From Halomonas halodenitrificans DSM 735 (GTDB taxonomy: Bacteria > Pseudomonadota > Gammaproteobacteria > Pseudomonadales > Halomonadaceae): a DNA stretch of 64,000 nucleotides. The position numbers were made by a program, and so were the translations under genes. This document shows, in pieces, positions 45,259 to 57,031 of this stretch. Positions within the stretch are counted from its first letter, which is position 1. Every line of letters begins with the position of its first letter. The DNA lies in assembly GCF_000620045.1 (NCBI RefSeq), contig NZ_JHVH01000009.1, positions 62,001 through 126,000 on the forward strand. The letters are read 5' to 3'. The notes beneath the pieces were generated by a model. That model was not told the origin of the DNA. It saw nothing but the letters and a program-made list of their open reading frames with translations, and did not search any database.

Positions 45259-46041
45259 TCAGGCCTCCAGTGGCGTCGGCGTGGCGGCGTCCTTGAAGGC
45301 CTCGTTCTTGAAGGCCACCAGAGAGGCGAAGTTGAGCAGCTGGAACCAGGTATGGGTGCGCGGGAAACCGGCCCGGGCCAGGCGGGCGTGATGCTCGGCC
45401 AGGGTATCGGGTACCAGCACATTCTCCAGCGCCGTGCGCTTCTGGCTGATTTCCAGGTCGCTGTAGCCGTTGGCGCGCTTGAAGTCGTGATAACGCTCGA
45501 CCAGCCAGGCATTCTCCTGCTCGTCCTCGGCGCGAATCTTCTCCGAAAGCACCAGCACGCCGCCGGGTTCCAGGGCGGCAAACAGGCGTGCCACCAGGGC
45601 GTCGCGGTCCTCGGGCGGCAGGAACTGCAGGGTGAAATTGAGCACGATCATGCCCGCCGGCTGATACTCCAGGTGGCGAATATCGCCTTCGAGCACCGTC
45701 ATGGCATGGTCGGGACACTCGGCGGCCAGCGTCTCCCGGGCGCGGGTGGCCATGGCCGGCGAGAGGTCGATGCCGGTGTAGCAGAAGGCATCCGGGGCGA
45801 GCTGGCCGGCCAGGGCCAGGCCGCCGGCGCCCAGCGAGCAGCCCAGGTCATAGACCCGGGCGCCGTGGCGCAGGTGACGCTGGGCAATCAGCCCCAGCAT
45901 GCCGAGTATCTGTCCGTAGCCCGGCACCGAGCGTCGGATCATATCGGGAAAACAGGCGACGACCCGCTCGTCGAAAGAGAAGCGGGCCACCCGGTCGAGG
46001 GGTGTCGAAAAGATCGCGTCACGGTAAGATGCGTTACTCAT
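45259..46041 (-). CDS. cmoA: Carboxy-S-adenosyl-L-methionine synthase CmoA
   Basis: Predicted 260-residue enzyme that makes carboxy-SAM from SAM and prephenate, the donor for CmoB. Marks are [19 protein letters not shown] near the N-terminus and [15 protein letters not shown] as the SAM motif. First gene of cmoA-cmoB and divergent from pgi with an 83-base gap. Confidence 0.94.
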   Translation of the reverse strand: MSNASYRDAIFSTPLDRVARFSFDERVVACFPDMIRRSVPGYGQILGMLGLIAQRHLRHGARVYDLGCSLGAGGLALAGQLAPDAFCYTGIDLSPAMATRARETLAAECPDHAMTVLEGDIRHLEYQPAGMIVLNFTLQFLPPEDRDALVARLFAALEPGGVLVLSEKIRAEDEQENAWLVERYHDFKRANGYSDLEISQKRTALENVLVPDTLAEHHARLARAGFPRTHTWFQLLNFASLVAFKNEAFKDAATPTPLEA

Positions 46042-46124
46042 GATCGGGCCAGATAGACGGGAACGGCCGCCATTCTACGCGTGCCGCCTCGCCCTCGCAC
46101 CCGCCGCTTTCAAGGAGTAGAAAG

Positions 46125-47783
46125 ATGAACAACGAGAGCGCCGCCTGGCGTGAGCTCGAGGCGCATGCCGAAGAAGTGGGCAAACGCCACCTGCGCGAGC
46201 TGTTTGCCGCGGAACCCGAGCGTCAGCCCGACTTCACCCGCCACGCCGCGGGCCTCACCCTGGACCTCTCCAAGCAACGCTGGTCCGCCGAGACCCTCCG
46301 GCGCCTGCTGGCATTGGCCGAGCAGGCCGAGGTGCCTGGCGCGATCGAGCGCCTGCTGGCCGGTGAGCGAGTCAACATCAGCGAGGATCGTCCGGCACTG
46401 CACACGGCGCTACGCCTGCCTGCCGATGCCTCCCTGGTGGTGGAGGGGGAGGACCTGGTGCCCTCGGTTCATCATACCCTGGCGCGCATGGCTGATATGG
46501 TGGAGCAGTTCCATGCCGGCCAGTGGCGAGGCGCCACGGGCAAGCCGATCCGCGATGTGGTCAATCTGGGGGTCGGTGGCTCGGACCTCGGCCCCCTGAT
46601 GGTGACCCATGCCCTGGCCGACTATCGCCCCAAGGGCGTGCATGCCATCGAGGTTCACTTCGCCTCGACCATGGACGGCTCCCAGCTGGTCGATTACCTG
46701 CGGCGGTTGAACCCCGAGACCACGCTGTTCGTGCTGTCGTCCAAGTCATTTACCACCATCGATACGCTCTCCAATGCCAACACCGCCCGTGACTGGTTGA
46801 TTAGTCGCCTGAGAGACAGTGATGGCGTCGATGGCGAACTGGTCATGCGACAGCACTTTATCGGCGTCTCGGCCAGCGCCGAGAAGATGAGCGAGTGGGG
46901 CATTGCCGAGGCGCACCAGCTGGAGTTCTGGGAGTGGGTGGGCGGGCGCTATTCGCTATGGGGAGCCATCGGCCTGCCCATCGCCCTGGTGACCGGCATG
47001 CCGAACTTCCGGGCGCTGCTGGCCGGCGCTCATGCCATGGACCGCCATTTTCGCGAGGCGCCCCTGGCCGACAACCTGCCGGTGCTGCTGGCCCTGGCGG
47101 GCATCTGGAACGTCAACTTCCTGGATATACGGGCCCACTCCATCCTGCCTTATGACGGACGGCTGGAGTATTTCGCTGCCTACCTCGAGCAGCTGGAGAT
47201 GGAGTCCAACGGCAAGTCGGTGACCCACGATGGCCGCGAGGTGAGCTACGCCACCTGCCCGGTACTGTGGGGCCAACTCGGCCCCAATGCCCAGCATGCC
47301 TTCTACCAGCTGCTTCACCAGGGCACTCAGGCGGTGGAGTGTGACTTCATTGCCCCGCTGCGGCGCTACGATGGCGTCGAGGATGACGCCACCCGAGCCC
47401 ATCTCAAGGGTCAGCATCGCCTGACGCTGGCCAACTGCTTCGCCCAGTCCCGCGTGCTGATGCTGGGGGATGACGCCATCGCCGACGATGGCCCACGCCC
47501 CGGTCACAAGCGCTATCGCGGCAACCAGCCCTCCAGCACCCTGCTGCTCGACGAGCTGACGCCGACCACCCTGGGGGCGCTGATTGCGCTTTATGAGCAC
47601 AAGGTGTTCGTCCAGGCCACGATCTGGGGGATCAACCCCTTCGACCAGTGGGGGGTCGAGCTGGGCAAGAAGATCGCTGGCGAGACCCAGCGTATCCTCG
47701 AGAGTCGCGAGGGGCTCGCGACCATGGATGCCTCCACCCGCGCCTTGATCGAGGCGGCCTGGGCGGCGGAGGCATCCTCGTGA
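46125..47783 (+). CDS. pgi: Glucose-6-phosphate isomerase
   Basis: Predicted 552-residue SIS-domain enzyme that interconverts glucose 6-phosphate and fructose 6-phosphate. The first phosphosugar domain has NLGVGGSDLGPLM near residue 148; VLSSKSFTTIDTLSNA near residue 205; the catalytic Glu lies in EMESNGKS; and the His/Lys region in QHAFYQLLHQGT and NPFDQWGVELGK. A GGAG-type site (AAGGAG) precedes the ATG. Confidence 0.95.
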   Translation: MNNESAAWRELEAHAEEVGKRHLRELFAAEPERQPDFTRHAAGLTLDLSKQRWSAETLRRLLALAEQAEVPGAIERLLAGERVNISEDRPALHTALRLPADASLVVEGEDLVPSVHHTLARMADMVEQFHAGQWRGATGKPIRDVVNLGVGGSDLGPLMVTHALADYRPKGVHAIEVHFASTMDGSQLVDYLRRLNPETTLFVLSSKSFTTIDTLSNANTARDWLISRLRDSDGVDGELVMRQHFIGVSASAEKMSEWGIAEAHQLEFWEWVGGRYSLWGAIGLPIALVTGMPNFRALLAGAHAMDRHFREAPLADNLPVLLALAGIWNVNFLDIRAHSILPYDGRLEYFAAYLEQLEMESNGKSVTHDGREVSYATCPVLWGQLGPNAQHAFYQLLHQGTQAVECDFIAPLRRYDGVEDDATRAHLKGQHRLTLANCFAQSRVLMLGDDAIADDGPRPGHKRYRGNQPSSTLLLDELTPTTLGALIALYEHKVFVQATIWGINPFDQWGVELGKKIAGETQRILESREGLATMDASTRALIEAAWAAEASS

Positions 47784-47811
47784 GGCTGGCTACCCATACA
47801 GGTGTTGCGGT

Positions 47812-48438
47812 ATGCTGAGCGGACCAAATCGGCCGGTACCCGCGACCGGGGTGCTCTATCTGCATGGCTTCAACAGCGGCGCCGCCTCGCCCAAGGGAGT
47901 GGCGATGCGTCGCGCCTGCGAGGCCGTGGGATTGCCCTGTATCACGCCCCAGCTGCCCCATCATCCGTGTGAGGCGCTGACGCTGGCCGAGGCGTGCCTG
48001 GCCGAACTGGGGGAGCGCCCGCTGGTGGCGGGAAGCTCCATGGGCGGCTTTCTTGCCACCTGCCTGGCCGAGCGACTTGAGCTTGCCGGGGTACTGATCA
48101 ACCCGGCGGTGCGCCCGGCGGATCTGGTGGCCGACTGGGTGGGCGAGCACTTCGTCAATGACCATACCGGCGAGCGCTTCACGGTCAGCGAGCAGCATCT
48201 GGCCGAGTTGGAGGCGCTGACGCCCGAGTCGGTGACCCCCGAACGCTACCTGCTGCTGCTGGGCACCGCCGACGAGGTGCTCGCCCCGGCCGATACCTGC
48301 TCGCTCTATCGCGGGGCAAGGATGCTGCTGCACCCCGGGGCCGACCACGCCTTTACGGTACTCGCCCGGCACCTGCCGGCGGTGCTGGCCCACGCTGGCC
48401 ATGCCCTGCCGGCGGACGACCAGGCCAGCCAACACTAA
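47812..48438 (+). CDS. yqiA: YqiA-like alpha/beta-hydrolase esterase
   Basis: Predicted 208-residue esterase of the UPF0227/YqiA family. YLHGFNSGAASPKG opens the fold, the nucleophile Ser is in AGSSMGGFLA near residue 71, the Asp is in GTADEVL and the His in PGADHAF. Substrate is unknown (E. coli YqiA acts on short acyl-CoA and pNP esters). It lies 15 bases upstream of parE, as in many relatives. Confidence 0.88.
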   Translation: MLSGPNRPVPATGVLYLHGFNSGAASPKGVAMRRACEAVGLPCITPQLPHHPCEALTLAEACLAELGERPLVAGSSMGGFLATCLAERLELAGVLINPAVRPADLVADWVGEHFVNDHTGERFTVSEQHLAELEALTPESVTPERYLLLLGTADEVLAPADTCSLYRGARMLLHPGADHAFTVLARHLPAVLAHAGHALPADDQASQH

Positions 48439-50401
<1,963 letters not shown>

Positions 50402-50516
50402 CGCCGGGAGCTTCACGGCTGGGGTCTGACCCCAAAAAAGCGGCCTTGGCGGCAGAGTCAAATCGGGCATCCGCGTTGTACGGCAGTAGTCATGCAATCA
50501 TGAAAGAGGTCACCGA

Positions 50517-52778
50517 ATGACCATGGATATCCAGGTGGCGGAGGGCGACGTCGAACGCCTTTCGCTGCGCGAATACACCGAGAAGGCGTACCTCGACTAC
50601 TCGATGTACGTGATTCTCGACCGGGCGCTGCCGCATATCGGCGACGGCATGAAGCCGGTGCAGCGCCGTATCATCTACGCCATGCGCGAGCTGGCCCTCA
50701 ATGCCAGCGCCAAGTACAAGAAGTCGGCGCGTACCGTCGGCGATGTGCTGGGCAAGTTCCACCCCCACGGCGATAGCGCCTGCTACGAGGCCATGGTGTT
50801 GATGGCCCAGCCGTTCAGCTACCGCTACCCGCTGGTGGATGGCCAGGGCAACTGGGGCAGCCCCGATGATCCCAAGTCCTTCGCGGCCATGCGCTATACC
50901 GAGGCGCGGCTGGCGAAGTTTGCCGAGGTGCTGCTCGCCGAACTGGGCCAGGGCACCGTGGACTGGGCCCCCAACTTCGACGGCACCATGAATGAGCCCG
51001 TGGTGCTGCCGGCCCGGCTGCCGCACGTGCTGCTCAACGGCGGCACCGGCATCGCCGTGGGCATGGCGACGGATATTCCCCCGCACAATGTGAACGAGGT
51101 GGTCGAGGCCACCTGCCACCTGCTGCGCCACCCCGAGGCGACCACCGCGGATCTGATCGAGCACCTGCCGGCACCGGACTTCCCCTCGAAGGCCGAGATC
51201 ATCACGTCGCGTGCCGACCTGCGCAAGGTCTACGAGAGCGGGCGGGGCTCGGTGAAGCTGCGCGCCCGCCATGTGCGGGAGGAGGGCAGCGTGGTGATTA
51301 CCGCGCTACCCTATCAGGTCAGCGGCGCCAAGGTGCTCGAGCAGATCGCCGCCCAGATGCAGGCCAAGAAGCTGCCCATGGTGGCCGACCTGCGTGACGA
51401 ATCGACCCACGAGGAACCGACTCGGCTGGTGATTGAGCCGCGCTCCAATCGTGTCGACATCGAGGCGCTGATGGCGCACCTGTTCGCCACCACCGATCTC
51501 GAGAAGAATATTCGCATCAACATGAACGTGATCGGCCTGGACGGCCGGCCGCGGGTGATGCCGTTGCCCGACATGCTCGGCGAATGGCTGCGCTTCCGGC
51601 GCGCTACGGTGCGCCGACGCCTGGAGCATCGCCTGGGCAAGGTCGAGGACCGCCTGCACCTGCTCGAAGGCCTGCTGATCGCCTACCTCAATATCGATGA
51701 AGTGATCCGCATCATCCGCGAGGAAGACGCCCCCAAGCCTGCGTTGATGGAGGCCTTCGGCCTCAGCGATCGCCAGGCCGAGGCGATCCTGGAGCTACGC
51801 CTGCGCCATCTGGCCAAGCTTGAGGAGATGAAGATCCGCGGCGAGCAGGACGAGCTCGAGGCCGAGCGTGACCATCTGCAGGAGCTGCTGGGCAACGAGG
51901 GCAGACTCACCGACCTGATCGAGGACGAGCTGCGCGATGCCGGCGAGGCCCACGGTGACGAGCGTCGCTCGCCCATTGTCGAGCGCGAGGAGGCTCGAGC
52001 GCTGTCGGAAGTCGAGCTGGTGGGCGCCGACCCGGTCACCGTGGTGCTTTCCGAGAAGGGCTGGGTGCGCAGCGCCAAGGGCCACGAGATCGATCCATCG
52101 GGGCTCTCCTACAAGGCCGGCGACCGCTTCCATCTCGCCGCCCGGGGCAAGACCAACCAGCCGTTGGTGCTGATCGACGAAACCGGCCGCGCCTACACCC
52201 TGCAGGCGCATAATCTGCCCAGCGCAAGAGGCCAGGGCGAGCCGGTCACCAGCCGGGTCAATGTGGTGGCCGGCGCGCATATCGCCGGTGTGATGCTGGC
52301 GCCGCCGGCGACTCGCTATCTGCTCGCCTCCGACGGCGGCTACGGCTTCGTCGCCCGCCTCGAGGAACTGGTGGGCAAGAACAAGTCCGGCAAGTCGGTG
52401 CTGACGGTGCCCAAGGGCTGCAATGTGCTGCCCCCGGTGATGGTGCCCGAGGACGAGGGGGCGCTGGTGGCCGGGGTCTCCAATGAGGGACGTCTGCTGC
52501 TCTTCCCCCTGAGCGAGCTTCCCGAAATGGCCAAGGGCAAGGGCAACAAGATGATCGATATCCCCGGCCCGCGGGCTGCACGGCGCGAGGAGTTCGTCCG
52601 CGACCTGGTGGTATTGCCGGCCGATACCGGCCTGGTGGTGCATGCCGGCAAGCGACATCTGACGCTCAAGGCCAACGATCTGGCCTATTATCTTGGCGAG
52701 CGTGGCCGACGCGGCAGCAAGCTGCCGCGTGGGTTGCAGAAGGTCGACCGACTGGAAAGCTTGAAGCCGGAAGCTTGA
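50517..52778 (+). CDS. parC: DNA topoisomerase IV subunit A
   Basis: Predicted 753-residue DNA-breaking subunit. The quinolone region reads [20 protein letters not shown], with Ser and Glu at the positions of E. coli Ser80 and Glu84, so it is the sensitive-type sequence. The catalytic Tyr is in AMRYTEARL near residue 125. The C-terminal blades (about 500-735) have the degenerate GyrA-box pattern. The last residues (ESLKPEA) are encoded by an AAGCTTGAAG-type repeat. It forms an operon-like pair with parE. Confidence 0.96.
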   Translation: MTMDIQVAEGDVERLSLREYTEKAYLDYSMYVILDRALPHIGDGMKPVQRRIIYAMRELALNASAKYKKSARTVGDVLGKFHPHGDSACYEAMVLMAQPFSYRYPLVDGQGNWGSPDDPKSFAAMRYTEARLAKFAEVLLAELGQGTVDWAPNFDGTMNEPVVLPARLPHVLLNGGTGIAVGMATDIPPHNVNEVVEATCHLLRHPEATTADLIEHLPAPDFPSKAEIITSRADLRKVYESGRGSVKLRARHVREEGSVVITALPYQVSGAKVLEQIAAQMQAKKLPMVADLRDESTHEEPTRLVIEPRSNRVDIEALMAHLFATTDLEKNIRINMNVIGLDGRPRVMPLPDMLGEWLRFRRATVRRRLEHRLGKVEDRLHLLEGLLIAYLNIDEVIRIIREEDAPKPALMEAFGLSDRQAEAILELRLRHLAKLEEMKIRGEQDELEAERDHLQELLGNEGRLTDLIEDELRDAGEAHGDERRSPIVEREEARALSEVELVGADPVTVVLSEKGWVRSAKGHEIDPSGLSYKAGDRFHLAARGKTNQPLVLIDETGRAYTLQAHNLPSARGQGEPVTSRVNVVAGAHIAGVMLAPPATRYLLASDGGYGFVARLEELVGKNKSGKSVLTVPKGCNVLPPVMVPEDEGALVAGVSNEGRLLLFPLSELPEMAKGKGNKMIDIPGPRAARREEFVRDLVVLPADTGLVVHAGKRHLTLKANDLAYYLGERGRRGSKLPRGLQKVDRLESLKPEA

Positions 52779-52797
52779 AGTCCCCGGCTTCGCCGGA

Positions 52798-52881
52798 AGC
52801 TGTAAGCCATAAGCTATAAGCTGTAAGTAAACCCATGATAGGCACGTCTTTCTTACAGCTTACGGCTTAAAGCTTACAGCT
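52798..52881. repeat. Long inverted repeat of the TAAGC heptamer family
   Basis: The 30 bases 52798-52827 and 52852-52881 are complementary at 26 positions, with a 24-base loop. Each arm is built of TAAGC(C/T)-type units like the heptamer array at 9718-9823. It lies between parC and serB and would form a strong hairpin that could end or protect transcripts. Confidence 0.75.
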
Positions 52882-52897
52882 CATCAAAGGGGTTAAC

Positions 52898-54127
52898 ATG
52901 ACAAGACGAATCTTGATCCGCGCCACCGGCGTGGCACGGCCGGGTCAGCTGGCCGGACTGGGCAAGGCACTGGCGACAAGCGGCGCGCGGCTGCTGGACA
53001 TCAACCAGAGCGTGACCTTCGGCATGCTGTCGCTGGAGGCCCTGGTGGGCCTGGACCGCGATAGTGACCTCGAGGCCGCACTGGCGGCGGCGGGTGATGA
53101 GCTGGGCCTCGACGTCCAGGCGATTCAGGTCAGCGCCGAGGATTACCAGCGCTGGAGCAGCCAGGCCGGCCGGCCACGGCTGATCCTGACGCTGCTGGCG
53201 CCGCATTTGCCCGCAGGCATCCTGGCCGAGGTGGGCGCGCTGACCGCCGAGCATGGGCTGACGGTGGAGCTGATCCATCGCCTCTCAGGCCGAGAGCCGC
53301 TGGATGGCGGCGCGCCTCGCGACCACGCCAGCATCCAGGGCGCCTGTGTGGAGTGCTGGCTGCGTGGCGACGAGGTCGATCTCGATGCGCTACGCGAGAA
53401 GGCGCTGGAGCTGGGAGCCATGCACGGTGTGGATATCGCTATCCAGGAGGATTCCATCTGGCGCCGCCATCGTCGGCTGGTGTGCTTCGACATGGATTCC
53501 ACGCTTATAAAGGCCGAGGTGATCGACGAGCTGGCGAGGCGCCATGGCGTCTATGACGAGGTCGCCGAGGTCACCGAGCGAGCCATGCGCGGCGAGCTCG
53601 ATTTCCAGCAGAGCTTTCGCGAACGCATGGCCAAGCTCGAGGGGCTCGACGAGGCGGTGCTGGCCGAGATTGCCGAGGCATTGCCGCTGATGGATGGCAT
53701 CGAGCGCCTGATGACCCAGCTCAAGCGCCTGGGCTATCGCACCGCCATCCTTTCCGGCGGCTTCACCTACTTCGCGCGTCACCTCCAGCAGCGCCTCGGC
53801 TTCGATGAGGTCCATGCCAACGAGCTGGTGATCGAGAACGGCAAGGTGACCGGGCAGGTGCGCGAGCCGATCCTCGATGCCGACCGCAAGGCCCTGCTGC
53901 TGGGCGAGATCGCCACCCGCGAGGGGCTGGCCATGGAGCAGACCATCGCCGTAGGCGATGGCGCCAACGATCTCAAGATGCTGGCCGCCGCGGGACTGGG
54001 TATCGCCTATCGCGCCAAGCCGCTGGTGCGCGCCCAGGCTCGTCACTCCATCTCGACGCTGGGCCTCGATGCCGTGCTCTACCTGATCGGCTACCGCCAA
54101 GGCGACCTGGAGGAGGCCGGGTCGTGA
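52898..54127 (+). CDS. serB: Phosphoserine phosphatase SerB
   Basis: Predicted 409-residue enzyme for the last step of serine synthesis. The N-terminal part (about 1-180) has two ACT-like regulatory regions; the HAD core opens with CFDMDSTLIKAEVIDELAR near residue 198, and GGFTYFARHLQQ and GDGANDLKMLAAAGLG follow. Length and layout match the long (Pseudomonas-type) SerB. Its stop overlaps the start of the channel gene by four bases. Confidence 0.94.
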   Translation: MTRRILIRATGVARPGQLAGLGKALATSGARLLDINQSVTFGMLSLEALVGLDRDSDLEAALAAAGDELGLDVQAIQVSAEDYQRWSSQAGRPRLILTLLAPHLPAGILAEVGALTAEHGLTVELIHRLSGREPLDGGAPRDHASIQGACVECWLRGDEVDLDALREKALELGAMHGVDIAIQEDSIWRRHRRLVCFDMDSTLIKAEVIDELARRHGVYDEVAEVTERAMRGELDFQQSFRERMAKLEGLDEAVLAEIAEALPLMDGIERLMTQLKRLGYRTAILSGGFTYFARHLQQRLGFDEVHANELVIENGKVTGQVREPILDADRKALLLGEIATREGLAMEQTIAVGDGANDLKMLAAAGLGIAYRAKPLVRAQARHSISTLGLDAVLYLIGYRQGDLEEAGS

Positions 54128-54948
54128 GCGTAAGCTTCGATACCTGGCGCGACCGTTTCGAGCGACTGCGCGCCAACAAGTTTTTCGAAACCGCGGTCAT
54201 CGGCATCATCATTGTCTCGGCACTGCTGATTGGTGCCAAGACCTATGAGGAGACCAGCCGCTTCGAGCAGTGGCTATTGATGCTGGACGTGGCGGTGACG
54301 GTGTTCTTCCTGGTGGAGATCCTGATCCGCATGGCCGCGGAGCGGCGCCTGCGCGACTTCTTTCGCCGGGGTTGGAACGTCTTCGACTTCCTGATCGTTA
54401 CTGCCAGCCTGGTTCCCCTGGACGACTCGGAGGTGGTGTTGCTGGCTCGCCTGCTGCGCATCTTCCGCGTGCTGCGCCTGGTATCGATGATTCCCGAGCT
54501 GCGCATGCTGATGGCGGCGCTGGTCAAGTCGATTCCGCGCATGGGTTATGTGGCGCTGCTGATGTTCATCATCTTCTACATCTATGCGGCGATCGGTAGC
54601 TTCCTGTTCGCGGATATCGACGACTTCCTGTGGGGTAATATCGCGACCGCCATGCTGACGCTGTTTCGCATCGCTACCTTCGAGGACTGGACCGACGTGA
54701 TGTATGCCACCCAGGAGGTGCACGCCTGGAGCTGGCTCTACTACCTGACGTTTATCTTCCTGACCGCCTTTATCTTCTTGAACATGATGATCGGCATCGT
54801 GCTCGACGTGATGCAGAAGGAGAGTGTGCAGATGGAGATCGAGAGCGGGGAAGGGGAGGCTGCCGAGCTGCATGGCCTGCGTAATGACGTGCGCGAAATG
54901 CGTGATCAGCTTGCACGGATGGAGGCCCTGTTCGAACGCAGGAGTTGA
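54124..54948 (+). CDS. Voltage-gated cation channel (bacterial Nav-type)
   Basis: Predicted 274-residue six-helix channel subunit that would form tetramers. S4 carries arginines at 109, 112, 115 and 118, every third residue. The pore loop has the selectivity-filter motif T185-F-E-D-W-T-D191, the place of TLESWS in NaChBac-type channels; the extra acidic residues resemble those engineered into the calcium-selective CavAb. S6 is LNMMIGIVLDVM and a C-terminal helix (about 245-272) may be the tetramer coiled coil. Start is GTG 54124, overlapping serB. Ion preference is inferred. Confidence 0.88.
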   Translation: MSVSFDTWRDRFERLRANKFFETAVIGIIIVSALLIGAKTYEETSRFEQWLLMLDVAVTVFFLVEILIRMAAERRLRDFFRRGWNVFDFLIVTASLVPLDDSEVVLLARLLRIFRVLRLVSMIPELRMLMAALVKSIPRMGYVALLMFIIFYIYAAIGSFLFADIDDFLWGNIATAMLTLFRIATFEDWTDVMYATQEVHAWSWLYYLTFIFLTAFIFLNMMIGIVLDVMQKESVQMEIESGEGEAAELHGLRNDVREMRDQLARMEALFERRS

Positions 54949-54979
54949 CAAGGCCCTTCAGGCCTGATTCTCTAGAGTC

Positions 54980-55030
54980 ATGAAATTGACCGCGTACGAC
55001 CTCGACCTACGACTACTAGCGCTAGCCTGA
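54980..55030 (+). CDS. leuL: leuA leader peptide (leucine attenuator)
   Basis: A 16-residue ORF, MKLTAYDLDLRLLALA, precedes leuA by 260 bases. Six residues are leucine, and four of these use CUA (codons 10, 12, 13, 15), a rare codon in this GC-rich genome. Such clustering is expected of a peptide that stalls ribosomes when charged leucyl-tRNA is scarce. TTGACA at 54945-54950 could be the -35; a convincing -10 and ribosome site are lacking. It was found by eye as it is too short for standard gene finding. Confidence 0.75.
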   Translation: MKLTAYDLDLRLLALA

Positions 55031-55236
55031 GCGCTGGCGGTGCCGCCTGCATCGCCGAGTCACTGCTCCTCACCCTGGAGCCCCGGTCGTAAAGAGGTCG
55101 TACCATGTCACCCATACCCGTTATCACATCCAGATTCCACTTCCCGGTTGTACCGGTGTCGTCTCCCGATGCCGATACCCGCCGAATCATGATCCTTCGT
55201 GCAGCGCCCCGACCCGCTTTCGGCCGTCGGGGCGCT
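54994..55236 (+). promoter_or_regulatory. leuA attenuator region
   Basis: Bases 54994-55003 (GTACGACCTC, inside the leader peptide) are exactly complementary to 55094-55103. Further down, AGCGCCCCGAC (55203-55213) and GTCGGGGCGCT (55226-55236) form an 11-pair hairpin followed by a short, imperfect T-rich stretch. Ribosome stalling in the leader could disrupt the first pairing and alter folding ahead of the hairpin. The antiterminator partner was not identified. Confidence 0.55.
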
Positions 55237-55291
55237 GTCGTTTCCGAACGCCAGTCCGCCTGACGCCCTGTCCCTTGAGGAGAACGCACCC

Positions 55292-56998
55292 ATGATGCTC
55301 GATAATCCTGCCGCCAAGTATCGTCCCTTCGTCGCCGTGGACCTGCCCGATCGTCAGTGGCCCAGTCGCCGCATCGAGCAGCCACCGATCTGGACCAGTG
55401 TCGATCTGCGCGACGGCAACCAGTCGCTGATCGACCCCATGGACCAGGAGCGCAAGCAGCGCCTCTTCGATCTGCTGGTGAAGGTCGGTTTCAAGGAGAT
55501 CGAGGTGGGCTTTCCTTCCGCCTCCCAGACCGACTACGACTTCGTGCGCTCGCTGATCGAGGGTGATCTGATCCCCGATGATGTCACCATCCAGGTGCTG
55601 ACCCAGGCCCGCGACCACCTGATCGATCGTACCTTCGAGGCACTCGAGGGCGCCAAGAGCGCCATCGTGCACGTCTACAATGCCACCGACCCGATGTTTC
55701 GGCGTGTGGTGTTCGGCGTCGACAAGCCCGAGTGCATCCAGATCGCCGTGGGGGCGACCGCCCGCATTCGCCAGCGCATGGAGGAAGCATCGGAAACCGA
55801 CTGGACCTTCCAATATTCGCCGGAGCTGTTTACCACCACCGAGATGGACTTCGCCAAGGAGATCGTCGAGGCGGTCATGGACACCTTCGGTGCCAGTGCC
55901 GACAAGCGAATGATCGTTAACCTGCCGGCCACGGTCGAGGTGGGGACCCCCAACAACTACGCCGATCAGATCGAGTGGTTCTGCCGTAACATCAAGAATC
56001 GCCAGGCGCTGATCGTCAGCGTGCACCCGCACAATGACCGAGGAACCGGCGTGGCCGCCGCCGAAATGACCCTGATGGCCGGCGCCGACCGCGTGGAAGG
56101 CACCCTGTTCGGCAACGGCGAGCGTACCGGCAACGTGGATATCGTCACCATGGCGATGAACATGTACACCCAGGGGGTGCATCCGGCACTCGACTTCTCC
56201 AATATCACGCCGATCATGCGTGAGGTGGAGTACTGCAATCAGCTGCCGGTTCATCCGCGCCACCCCTATGTGGGCGATCTGGTGTTCACTGCCTTCTCCG
56301 GCTCGCACCAGGATGCCATCAAGAAGGGCATGGTCGAGCGTCGGGCCAACCCTGACGCCGTCTGGGATGTTCCCTACCTGCCCATCGATCCCCTTGATGT
56401 GGGCCGCAGCTACGAGGCGGTGATTCGCGTCAACAGCCAGTCCGGCAAGGGGGGGATCTCCTACCTGCTGGAGCAGGAGCATGGCATCGAGCTGCCGCGC
56501 CGCCTCTCCATCGAGTTCAGTCAGGTCGTGCAGGAGGTGGCCGATCGCACCGGCAAGGAGATCACCTCCGAGATGATCTACCATGCCTTCGCCGATGAGT
56601 ATCTCGAGCAGACCTCTCCCTTCGGTCTGGTCAGCCATCGTCTCTCCTCCGAGCCCGATAGCCCGACGGTCAGCCTGGAGGCGACCATCGAGAAGCACGG
56701 TGAGCGTCGCACCATCAGCGGTCAGGGCAATGGCCCGCTGGCGGCCTTTATCAAGGCCCTGGAAAGCGCCGGCGATGACGTGGAGATCATCGACTATCAC
56801 GAGCATTCACGGGGCCAGGGGTCCGACGCCGAGGCAATTGCCTATGTGGAAGTACGTATCGATGGCGAGGCGGTATTCGGCGTGGGGTCCGACGAGAGTA
56901 TCACGAGCGCCTCGATGAAGGGCGTCATGAGCGCCATCAACCGCAAGCTCTCCACCCAGGCACCGGCGGCCAATGTGACCGCGGCCTCCTTAGCTTGA
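55292..56998 (+). CDS. leuA: 2-isopropylmalate synthase
   Basis: Predicted 568-residue enzyme that condenses acetyl-CoA and 2-oxoisovalerate in the first committed step of leucine synthesis. The TIM barrel (about 30-320) has [15 protein letters not shown], the metal-binding [14 protein letters not shown] and [14 protein letters not shown]. The C-terminal LeuA dimer domain (about 430-560) is the leucine feedback site. This is the longer, type-2 LeuA. TTGAGGAGAA precedes ATG 55292; the frame continues upstream through the leader hairpin but is not coding there. Confidence 0.95.
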   Translation: MMLDNPAAKYRPFVAVDLPDRQWPSRRIEQPPIWTSVDLRDGNQSLIDPMDQERKQRLFDLLVKVGFKEIEVGFPSASQTDYDFVRSLIEGDLIPDDVTIQVLTQARDHLIDRTFEALEGAKSAIVHVYNATDPMFRRVVFGVDKPECIQIAVGATARIRQRMEEASETDWTFQYSPELFTTTEMDFAKEIVEAVMDTFGASADKRMIVNLPATVEVGTPNNYADQIEWFCRNIKNRQALIVSVHPHNDRGTGVAAAEMTLMAGADRVEGTLFGNGERTGNVDIVTMAMNMYTQGVHPALDFSNITPIMREVEYCNQLPVHPRHPYVGDLVFTAFSGSHQDAIKKGMVERRANPDAVWDVPYLPIDPLDVGRSYEAVIRVNSQSGKGGISYLLEQEHGIELPRRLSIEFSQVVQEVADRTGKEITSEMIYHAFADEYLEQTSPFGLVSHRLSSEPDSPTVSLEATIEKHGERRTISGQGNGPLAAFIKALESAGDDVEIIDYHEHSRGQGSDAEAIAYVEVRIDGEAVFGVGSDESITSASMKGVMSAINRKLSTQAPAANVTAASLA

Positions 56999-57031
56999 AG
57001 CCATAAGCTGGAAGCTTGAAGAAACCCCGAT

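Noticed and set aside
55105-55263. 52-codon ORF between the leu leader and leuA
   Set aside because: It has an AAGAGG ahead, but no leucine cluster and it spans the attenuator hairpin; more likely non-coding leader.
55187-56806. 539-codon minus-strand frame opposite leuA
   Set aside because: Antisense shadow of leuA, caused by high GC at third codon positions.
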